In this document: piece by piece, positions 41,702-53,700 of the stretch
How the letters are laid out: the number at the start of each line of letters is the position of its first letter
Position numbering within the stretch: position 1 is the stretch's first letter
DNA from: Jackrogersella multiformis
Taxonomy: Eukaryota; Ascomycota; Sordariomycetes; Xylariales; Hypoxylaceae
Assembly: GCA_902806575.1 (NCBI GenBank)
Contig: CADCXD010000012.1
Location: 1 to 64,000 of the forward strand
Direction of reading: 5' to 3'
Length of the DNA: 64,000 nt
Notes under the pieces: generated by a model
Databases searched by the model: none
What the model saw: only the letters and a program-made list of their open reading frames with translations
Told to the model about the DNA's origin: nothing
Translations under genes and position numbers: made by a program

Positions 41702-44700
41702 CTAACTTCCATTTGCCAAATTTCATGCAGATTTAACTACATGCATTCCTGCTATATGTGGAGTTAGACTAGTTCTATTAGCATTAGTTACATCTTTTCT
41801 ATGTAAAGCACGTAACATAGCTTTACCGTTTTCTTCATTACTTTGTGCTTCCTGTGTAAGTTTTTCAACAGTAGCAAATTTTTGTGCAGCTATATCTTTA
41901 ATACTTTCTGGTACAATGTTATCAGTATTAAATGCAAAAGGAACTTCATGCCCATATTGAGACATAAGTGCTTTTAAGCTAACGTACTCAGTTGTGGCTT
42001 GACAGTAACATGTTTTACTAACTGTATAAAAATTAATACAAGCATCCGTCAACGTTGGGAGATCTATACCTTCATAAATTGAAAGGGGTCTTGTAGCGTG
42101 AAAGTATCTTATACCTTTAGGTACTTTACCTGAAGATGGTTTAATTATACTTACTTTAAAAGTATTTAAATCAATTAAAGTATTTTCTATTAGACTTACA
42201 AAAGGAACTATAAATACAAAATGTGCAAAATATAAAATAGTACTTATTTGTCCAAATTCTATAAATGGGCTTTCAACATGTTTAGCACCTAATTGCATTA
42301 ATACTAAGAAATTGGCTACAAAAATATAAAATGCAATTTTGCCTAAGGGTCTAAATTGTAAACCTTTAGATCTACCTAGGTCTACTACAGGTAATAGCAT
42401 AATCACTAAAATAGCACTAAACATTGCTATAACACCTAATAGTTTATTAGGTATAGATCTTAATATTGCATAGAAAGGAAGTAGATATCATTCAGGGACA
42501 ATAGCAGGCGGTGTCTGCATTGGATTAGCCATAATATAGTTCTCTGAATCTCCAAGGTAGTTAGGCATGAAAAACACGAATAAACTTAAAACAAAAATAA
42601 AGATAAATATAGTTATTAAATCTTTAAATAAGAAATAAGGAGCAAAGGGCAATCTGTCATAATTACCTGATACACCTAAAGGGTTACTTGCGTAACAATT
42701 ATTCGACTGTACATTAAGCATTATATAAAATAACACCCACCAGTGACCCAGTCTGTAGCGACCATATTTTTAACATTATAAGATTCATATGACCGACGGT
42801 CTTGTATTAATATAGGTGTAATACTCTGATTCACGATTCTTGAAGAGAAAATGAAATACTCTTCTAGGCAGAAATATTAATATTTTAACCGTTTTCACTA
42901 GCATTGCCAAACTAGAACACCCATAAAGTATTCTAATTTAAGTCTCCTGTCGGAAACTTAGAGATAAAATGTTTTATCTCACAACTACTTTTATATACTT
43001 ACAATCCTAATTTGTAGCGCATACTTGGTATTATATAAGGTAATACTAATTTTTTTAACAAAGGCGTAGATTTTCCTTCGATATATAACACGAAATTACC
43101 TTGATTTTTATGTAATGTACTTTTTAAATTAAATTTAGTATCTAAAGCTAATGACAATAAGATCACCTCTTCTTGTGTAAAACTATTAGTATGAATTCTA
43201 AGACCTGGCTTTTTAAAACCACCATCATCACAAATCCAAACGGCTAAGCTCAAAGGTGTTAATAAATCAGCTATATTTTTAGGTACTCTCTTTTGCTTAT
43301 TATGATTATAAAATAATTTATATAATCACATTAAATTTGTATATCTATACGTACCAAAACGATAACAAAGATGCTGCAATTTATCTCCATCTTTGAAAAG
43401 AACAGGTAAGTTATTAGTACAATAGCCTCTTTTATTAATAAATTCGTATAACCAAAATATATAATCCTTGTGTGCTGCACTTTGTTTAAATCTAAATCTA
43501 ACACCTCCACTTTTCTCTCGCTCTGCGTGACAATCACCTAATAATGAACCGGCTAATAAAGAAAGAACATCTTCGTTATGAGGACCTATTCTTTTATTGG
43601 CGTTATAATTAGGCAATATAAATGCTAGCTTTGCTTTGTTATGGAGTTGTCTTTTAGTTATCATTAATGTATATTTTATATATAAAAATTTAGGGCCAGT
43701 ATAAAACCACCCTGCTGTATCGTGAAGAGCTATTAAGTGCATTAAAGCTAATGCAGCCAATACAAATGGTAATACAAAATGTAATGCGAAGAATCTATTT
43801 AATGTTGCATTATTTACTGAGCATATATGTAGGTAGTCTCCATATATAATAATATTATATACTCTCACTACTCTCAATAAATTTCTTTATTGATCGGATT
43901 ATATCTTAATCCTATAATAGATACGCAATTATTTAATAATTAGAAGGTATTTTTATTTTATCTGAATATCTAGGTATTGTTCTTAACTGTTTTATTCATA
44001 ATAGATATTGTAATTTTTTATATCCCATTAATTTTACAGGTTCATTGGATAAAAAATTAAGAATATTTTCTATTGATCTTACTCCTGTAACTTTTAATTT
44101 AGAACAATTAGTTTTATCTAGGTAAACAGCTGTAGTAAAAGATAAATATTTTTTTATAGCGGCTATTAAAATATCCCCATCTTTTTGAGCAACATCAAAA
44201 CTAGCTATTCGATAATCTTTACTTTGATATAAACTAAAACAACCTTCTGCTTCTATAAATCCAACTAACCATACTGAAAAATATGATGTATTAATAATAT
44301 TTTCTATAGAATTTAAAGGTTTGTCATTTCTAGTATATTCTACTAAATCTTTTGAATAAATAATATTTGAAAGCATTGCACTTTTAAACCTTAAATAATC
44401 ATATTGTTTATTAGATAACATGGGATATTTATCAAATATAGGAAAAATATTATTTTTCAAATGATCTTTATTTCTAATTCTTAAAGATACCGTTTCTATT
44501 TCTTTTCTTTTTCTAAAACTTATAACTCCTATACCTAATAAATCTTTTATTTTATAAATTAATTGTACATCTTTAATAGACACTTCAATACCTAATTCAT
44601 ATGTTAAATATTTACCTTTTTTTGTAATACTAAAAAATCCATCTCCTTCAAATAAACCAACTAAATAAGCGTATATAGGATCTCCTGCGTGTAATCTCTG

Positions 44701-47700
44701 AGAGGCTGTTGAAGTATGAATACTTCTAACCCCTGCTGATTGTCTCCATGTCATTGTAATTTTTACGCTAATAATTAATATTAATATTAAGAATAAACCG
44801 TATACAATTCCTAAATTGGGAGATTTTCCAGCATTAAGCAAGATTTTTAATATTATGTTACCATAATATGGTCCATCAATTTTTAAACCTCCTCAAATGA
44901 CAGTATATTGCGTATAATATTTAATATATACTGTACATCCTTTGGGATGTAATTAGACTATGTCTTAAATCTTCGAAGTCATTAAGCACTTCGCAAAGAT
45001 TTTGGGGGTTTCGTGTTGAGCTTATAGTTGGTATAACTCACCCATTAGTCGTTGAACGTTTTTAATCCTTTTAAAATATACCGAATTAAACTTCGCTACA
45101 AATAATCTAATAAACCGGAGGTAATTTATTAAATGTTTTTATAATTTTCCCCATTTACCTCTAAAGATAATCATCATAAGAAGATTATTTTAAGGAGCCC
45201 ATTACAATTATTAATTTAGGTTATTTTTTTTTTGTACTTAGCATTAAACTATGCACAATATTAATCGATTACTGAGGATAATTCAAACTACTATAACGTG
45301 AACTATCTCGCAAATTTTTTAGTCATTTTACGTATTGTATATATTTTAATCCAATTAAAGGATGTAAACCTGAAAACGAAAAGAAATTTATAACTTTTTG
45401 TATATCAGATTTAGAACTAACACCAAATTGATTATAGTTATTTGTTGTATCTATTTTTCTATTTGTATCGAATATTAGTTTAAAAGCTTCAAATAAATTG
45501 GTATGTATTCTTTGTTTTAAATGAAAACAGCCATCATTATTACTTTTAATAAAGAAAGAGCCTTCTGAACAAGTAAACCCTACAATTCAATTTTTAAAGA
45601 AATGTAATAATGTATAATCAAAAGGATTTATAGGTATTTCAAAAACAGCCGGTATTTTATTTATATCAGGAATTTGATTATATAATTTTAGATCATTTAT
45701 AAAAATATACATAGCTAAATTAAATTGATTTACTCTAGTATTAGTTAAGAAAAATATGTTATTATACATAAGTAATGGAAACAAAACTTCTTGTAAATCA
45801 GTTTTATTAATAACTAATTTACAAGTTGGGCTTCTTAAATCTTTATAAATATTTATCTTACCTAATTTTAAAACAGAATTAATATACTCTAAAGTATATA
45901 TATCATCTAAATGTAATGATATAGTTAATTTGATCGTTATAAATCCTTTTGTAGTTTTACTTATTTGAATATATCCATCCCCATCTATCAGTCCTACTAA
46001 AAAAGCTAAAAAAGATAAAGGAATTGAAATATATTCTTTTTTATCTAATTTTAAAGTTTTATTACCTTTTTTTAAGGCATTTTTATGAATAACTCCTATT
46101 GTAGGTAAGGAGTTTTCACAATCTGAAACTTTTAAATGTAATAGATACTTGTGCACAGATATAACTGTAAAATAAAAAACGGGAGCTTGCGCCCCAAAAG
46201 ATAAATTAATAATTATTGTAATATTTTTTGACTCAACAACGTCATTTCCAATTCATGGAATAGCACTTATAAGATTTGTAATACTAATATAACCAATTAT
46301 AATTAAGTGGTTGTTTTACATTGAGTAAAATTTAAGTTAAGAATTTGTATCGTTATTTTAAAGAAGTTCCGGGCGCCGTAAAGCGGCTGGAACCTGGGCC
46401 GGGGGCCACACACTTCGTGTAGGAGTAGACTTTTATTCTTTTTATTCACTGAGCAACAACTAAACCTTCCTTATTTTTTACTGGTTTACCGTCGTTTAAT
46501 CTTTTTGTTATAGAATCATTACTTACATGTAAAAATTTAGCACATGAAATTCCACTTGTAAAGTAATTAACCGAACCATTTTGGAGGCAAACTTTTATAA
46601 TATAGGTAGATCTTATATATTTTTTTTCAGATATTACCATAGCTCTACCTTCAGAATCTATGCTTATTAAAGGATCCGATTTTATTAAAATATTTAATTC
46701 TGATTTAGTAGTATCATCTAATATAAAAGGGTTAGGATTAGTAGATAATCTATTATTATTCATACTGTCACCTAAGCCAATTATTAGTTCTTTACCCTTA
46801 TTAGTTAAATATTTACCTTCTAAGATTAATAACGCTATTGTTTTAAAATCTAGATAATCTTGGTATTTTTTAGCTCTAAATTCTATACTATCTAAATAAG
46901 GAATAAGTACATTGCAAATAAAATCAATTTGAGATATTTCTAATATAGAAATAGGTCTATGGCCACTTTTAATTTTATTATTACTAATATTAATTAATTT
47001 AGTTGTACTACCTAACATATAAGAATGCTCATCTAATAAACTTAAAAGAAACTCACGTATTTTTTCTAAAACTAGTCTATTAACTGTAGTAGTAACAAGT
47101 GAAACACGAGCTGTCATATCGTGCTTATTTAAGTAAAATGATCCATCTCCCTCTAATAAACCTACTAGATAATTACCTGTAATTACTATATTATGATCCT
47201 CAGGTAAAACAAAATTTACTCTTTGACTATTCATACCTTCTTTTAATTTTATAATATTTAAATTAATTTCAGCGCCTCCGGCGAGTAAAGTTAATACACT
47301 AGATTTACGATTTCTAAACATAAAAAATGCTTTTTTAAAATCAAGGTAATCCAAGTACTTGCTAGTGTTTAATGTATATTTATCAAAAATAGGTATTAAA
47401 ACCCTCTCAATATCACTTAATTGAGAAATTGAATATATTAAAACATCTCTCTCAGTGTTTAATCTACCACAACCTAATGTGTTTTTTATGTATTCTAAAA
47501 CTTTTACATCATCTTTATGTAAAGAAATTCTAAATACAAACTCAAAACCCGAAACTTCCTCTTTTGCGTTTTTTCTTATTCTAATTAAAAAATTAGACTC
47601 TGCTTCACAAAGGCCTACGAATCATTCTAAAAAATTGGTATTTAAAGACGACTCTGGCAATTCTTTATGGACACCCGTTAATAAAGCATTAATCTCATTA

Positions 47701-50700
47701 TATTCTCCAGCAAAGCAGGTTCCAGCCGCGCAACGGTGGCCGGAACTATTGTCTTTGACCTTAGATTTAAAAAAGATAAATACAAAGTAATAGTATAAAT
47801 CTAAATAAAATTGAGTCGGCGGTATATTGGCCGATGAATAAATTAAAAAGGATGATATTAAAAAAGTATTACATTAAACCTTTGTTTGCTACAACCCAGT
47901 ATGAACAATTTATTAAACTTAAATAAAGTTTATGTTTGCGAACATACAGAAACATTTACTATTATTAAAAAGGAAGGAGGCGCGACTCTCCTTACATTAA
48001 ATTACTTTAATGGTTCGGACTATATCTTCATTTTATTAATCTATATAAAAATAATATTACTATATAAAAAAGTTAAACGTACCACGTATAGTCTCTGAAG
48101 ATCCTACTCCATATAAATTATTTATATAATTTATGTTTGGTTTCCTGCTGATAGTCTTATACCTTATAAGAGTTTCCAGCAAATAGTGGTATTTTATTAC
48201 AGCTATTACTTAGCTATTTAACTGTAGCCAAGTCTTTAATTTACTCATTATAGCCCGCAGGGCGGGCTAGTCCCGCTCAAGGGTGAGGCCCCGGAGGGGA
48301 CTAGCTATATTATTTAGCTTTTAATGTTTAAAACAAGTAAACCATGTACTTTATACAAAAAAAAATAAATTACAATTTAATATAAAGCCTTGTGTCTTAA
48401 TATAAAAGCATATTAATTATAAAAAGAAAGACTTCGACTGTACATTAAGCATCCTTTCAGACACCCACCAGTGAACCAGTCTGTAGCGATATTTTACTCT
48501 ACCGACGGTCTCTATATAAAACAAATATATTTGACCGTTTTCACTAGCATTGCAGCATAATAATTTAAAAAGTGAGTTTTAAGTAAATATTGCCTCGCTT
48601 AAATTATGCTACTATGTATAACTAATATGTTTAAAATTAAAACTGAATTCCGTAATTTTTTGTTCATCCCTACACGAAGTGTGTGGGGTAGGGGTCCCAC
48701 AGGTTTCTCTCACCGCCTAAGCGGCGAGAGAAACTCTTCGGCTGTATCCTGCATATATATTTGTTTCCTTATCCCTTAGCGCAGCCACCCAGCTCGCTAC
48801 GCTACGTAGTCGCGAAGGGAGAAAAAACAGGTTTTCTTATCTATACCCCCACATTGTCATTATTTATACAGTCTAGAGATCCAATGAAAAATTTTATTGA
48901 TAGTTTGCCACTATCTAATTTGAGATTACATGAAGGATCCGTCATCCTATCACTATACGTAATCATTGCATGTAAGCTCCTTGTCAGATAAGTCACCCTA
49001 AATATTCCTTAACCCCATAAGATTTAATAGTCTTATCTTTCATCTAACTTTAAACATACGATTAGCGCTCATTGTGAAAAGGATGACTCACAAATCAATA
49101 TGGATAAATTAAGATCCTTATTTGCCACTATCTAATACGAGATGACGTCTAAGATCAACCTAGCCATACCACATTATCTTCCTACCATGAGTCACACCCC
49201 CTTTTTCCCTACACGAAGTGTGTGGGGTAGGGGTCCCACAGGTTTCCCACGCCGCCTACGCGGCGAGAGAAACTACCCGCTATGAGTCACACTGTTTTTT
49301 CCTACTCCAAGTCCCACTAGTAAATCCCTCAGTCCTTTACCGTATCATATAGATTATCTCCTTATCTTATGGTTTATTATGTATCGTATGTTTTATTGAG
49401 TCATAAGACAAGGATATTTCATGAAAACAGGTTTTATTCTTTTTACCCCACATAGCCAAGATTCATTTCGTCTATATACCCAATAAAAACTCTTTATGAC
49501 ATTACCTCACTATCTAATACGAGATCAACCCTGTCATATCCCATACACTTCATTATTACCGCTTATCCTCCCTATCATAATAGCCAACATCATACTGCCG
49601 AATACGAGATGATCGCCGAATACGAGATGATCGGCGAATACGAGGTGACATGCAAGATGTATGACACATTTCGTTATCTATATGAGTCACACCTTCCATT
49701 TCCAAATAGTAAAACACATTATGATAAGGAGAATGACACGTCATCCTTGTCACCTAACGTCATGGAAGATCTTCTAGCCTATCATTTTAGCTATCTCCTT
49801 ATCTTTAATTTAATTTTTAATCATATGGAATTTTCACATTATAATCATAGAGTAATCTGAAGACATAATGAGTTATACTGAGTATGAGGGTAGAATATCG
49901 TAGAATACCTCGGTCTTTGCTTATAAATCCATTATAAATTTTCATATGATCTTGGAAAAGAAAAGTATATAAAGATGAACTATCATCCTATTCCTATCCC
50001 TAGATTTATTATCTCTTTTTTTTATCTACAGAACACAGAATTATAATCCATCATCTTCAATCATCCCATTTGCACTTACACAATCACAAGTTATTCAGCC
50101 AAACTCTATCACCATGGCTACTACTTTCTCGACGACAACTGAGCAAATTAAAAAAGTATCGACGACAGTTCCCCATTTTGAGAAACTTGAACCCATTCAT
50201 ACCAACCACCTTATATATATAATTAGACCACTATTCTATCCTTCAGATATTGAAGCCTACCACTCCCTATGGAAGCAACCTATTATTCATCTCGATCAAA
50301 ACAAATATAATATCGATCCACGAACCGATTTTAGTAAAACTCGAGACAGGCTCCTACGTATTACGAAAGCTCTGCCATCCCATGGTATACATTACGGAAT
50401 CTTCAATAAGGAAGACGGCAAGGAAGGAGAGCTAATTGGCGAAGGAGGGGTTAAGATATCTGAGTCTTCCTGGCCTTCCCTCTATTATACATTCAGGAAA
50501 GACAAGGAAAACAGTTTACCTCACTTTCTATTCATGTTGTTAAATTATTGGTGGAGTATTCCTCGTAAAGAGAAAGAAATTGAAGTATATTCTTTTTCTA
50601 TTCCCGAGGATTCCCTAGGAATCCTGAGACCTTTCGAGCTATTGTGTACCGAGACGAGACCAGATGACAAGGAAAATGAAGGGTACCTGAAGAAAGCAAA

Positions 50701-53700
50701 CTTTGACCCTTGTGGAACATTACCCAATGGTAATACATATTGGCGACACACCTTGGATGTTACTGTCTCTACGACCCTTCCCATTCTGGAAAATCTATCC
50801 GCGCCTTTTTACTCATCCGAGCGCCTTATAATTCGAACACCAAATATCCCCTCGGATGTTGAGGCATTCTATTCCCTTCGGAAACAAACAGAACCTATGA
50901 AGCTTCTTGGTCAAATACAGCCGGATAAAGATAGCAATCAAACTCGAAAGGCTCTCGAACACACACAACCCGGCTATACATCAGTACGTTTCGGAATCTT
51001 CTTAAAAGAAAAAGACGGTAGAGAAGGAGAACTAATAGGTGAGGGAGGGGTGTGCGCATTTAAGGGTGGATGGCCTTACCTTTATTACATTTTCAAGGAG
51101 GAATACTGGAACTATGGATACGGTACTGAGTTCGTTAAGGCCCTTATAAAGTTTTGGCGGAGTCTACCCCGTAAGGAAGCACAGATAAGAGTACTCTACT
51201 CTTCTGTTGATTTACGGGAAACACCTAAGGTAACAGAAATATTGGAAGCTACGACTAAGCCGGAAAATGTGGGAAGTCAAAAGGTGCTACAAAAGGTAGG
51301 GTTTGAGAAATATGGAGAACACACCAACACTGGATATATATGTTGGCGATACCCACCTTTCCAAAAGAAGGACTGAGATCTTAGTTTATAAGGGTAAATA
51401 CTACCATTTAGGTTTCTATATCTTTGTATGCACATCTACTCGTTTTTTCAGACGCGAAGCCAGAAAGGGGTATACGATAAACACAGAGCCATATTATCTT
51501 AGGTACTTTGCAGGTTGACGGGTTAGAATATTAAATAAGGATTAACAATATAAAAGATTAGATTTAACGAGTTTATTTATTAATTAAGCTCGTATGAAGT
51601 AACATGCATAATAAAGCTAAAAGAAGCTTTAATCGTAAGGACATTAGAAAGAGTAAGTATAGAAACATAGGCTATATACGGATTTACGGATAAGAAAAAA
51701 AAAATGAATAAATTTGTAATATGAAAACTTATAATCATAAGTCCCTTAAGATATTAGATGAAATCATATTTTAATTATTTTTATAATCAATTTAAAAATA
51801 AAGTATGAAATTCATAACTAGCTTTTTCCTTAGCGCAGCTACCCAGCTCGCTACGCTACGTAGTCGCGAAGGGATTGAGTTGTAATTTCCATTCTTCATA
51901 CTCTATCTAAGACTTAATACTCACATCAATCTTCACACAATTCTCCAATACTCTTTTCTTATACAATACGTTTCAAAACAAGTGCGAGAAAAATGGATTA
52001 TTAGTAACTCCTATATTGAAATTCTAATTTAATTAGAGATTCCTTCTCAAAGGTTGTTTCTTCATGTTCATCCTCATCATATATCAGATTTCCTGCACGT
52101 TTACGTGTAAGATGGGTGGTTTCAATCCAACTCTTTACTCTAGGGCCAGCACAAAAACCTTTTTTCTGCTCCTCCTCCTTCATATGTTCTTCGAAAACCT
52201 TCGCTAATTTTCGGATAAGCTTCTTGGCATGAGGACGCTTCTTAATAACGTTTCTAGTAGATGACCTTCTATCCTTCTTATCCCTAGTATTGCCTACAAC
52301 ATCCAGATCAGTCGCAGACATCGAACAAAAAGGAGATTCATCTAATAGTAAATTAATAATAAGAATATTAATATAGGGTTAGAACTTACCATCCGTTTCA
52401 ATCCATCCAGTATTTGCTGGCTGAGAAACATCTTCAAGGTTGACAGAATTCCTATCTTTATTCCCCCCCCGTTCCTCCTCAATTAATTGAGGAGAAAGTA
52501 GGGGAATATGTTGAGGAACCAAAGTACTAGTTTTGTCCTGATCTTGACTATGGACAGAAACTAACGCCTCAGAACTAGTTGGGAGACCATCCAACCTAGG
52601 AGTATGTGATAAAGTAGAGACGGGAGGATCTCCCCAAACACTAGTACATCGTGTAGTACCGTAATGCATGATTAAAATAATAACTAATCGAATATAATAA
52701 ACTTTCTAGAAGACTCGTGGACAAGTGGCTAGCCAAAAAAGTAGCTCAATAGAGGATAAGAATATTTGCTAGGAGTTCTTCAACGAAGTCGGGAGAACTG
52801 GAAGCTTAAATAGCATTTGAAGCGGATAAATTAAATCCTTAATAAAAGGTTATGCTTCAAAATGAAGAATGATTACCACACCATCTTACGTATTCTTATC
52901 TAGAATCTAAGTATGCCTATATTTTCTTATCCTAGGTTATGACCAATAGATAAGCATAAACAAATCACAAGGTGAAATCTCCCATCCATCCTACACCATA
53001 ATCGATAAATCTAAATATCATACTACATAAACCACTCAAATATCGACGTATCACCTATCGCCACATCGTTCAGGAGTCATACGATAAATATCTAGCAATC
53101 TTATTCGTAGTTTCTGTATATATTGTTTAATTTAAAATTACGTAGACCTATCCTACTTATGTCGAACATAGGGTCATAAGATAAGGATATTTCATGAAAA
53201 CAGGTTTTATTCTTTTTACTTCACACAGCCAAGATTCATTTCGTCTATATACCCAATAAAAACTCTTTATGACATTACCTCACTATCTAATACGAGATCA
53301 ACCCTGTCATATCCCATACACTTCATTATTACCACCTGTCTTCTTATCACACAATCGACCATCATACTGCTTCTTCTACCAATAAAAGATGAAATGACCA
53401 CATCCCTTACATACAAATCATACGATCAAGTCCACTTGACAGGTTTAGCTGCCGAATATGGGATGATCACCGAATACGAGGTGACATCTAAGATGTATGA
53501 CACATTTTATTATCTATATGAATCACACCTTCCCTTTCTAAATAGTGAGTCACACTTTTTTTTTGAGGTAAGATAAGTGCGGATCATGACGTATCATCCT
53601 CCTTGTCATCATGAATCAGGCGAATACTCTAGCCAATCATTAACACCATCTTACCTTTCAATTTAGCCACCTTCATATGTGGAGTATTACTTTTAGTCTT

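Larger units (their letters stand above)
46284..48220 (-). mobile_element. cob intron 4 (group I)
   Basis: The intron begins directly after the 8-nt exon GCTACAGT and ends ATTAG before ITNLISAIPW. The core pair CGTATAGTCTCTGAAGATCC and TTTCCTGCTGATAG (plus strand) lies at about 48086-48157. GC-rich repeats lie at 46362-46428 and 47715-47748. Confidence 0.82.

Noticed and set aside
41500..41736. Plus-strand frame of 78 codons
   Set aside because: It is made largely of GC-rich repeat sequence and overlaps the cob stop region; no protein family is recognised.
42488..42490. TGA as a stop within cob (and similarly in nad5 and RT ORFs)
   Set aside because: Conserved Trp (VPEWYLLPFY) requires TGA to be read as Trp; this holds at many sites in the window.
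49597..49650. Three tandem 18-bp units as a coding repeat
   Set aside because: They lie in the duplicated upstream region without a sustained reading frame beyond a short ORF; a regulatory or chance repeat is more likely.
52001..52669. Two separate small genes on the minus strand of the island
   Set aside because: A GT-AG intron joins them in exact frame, and the second lacks upstream signals of its own; one split gene is the better reading.
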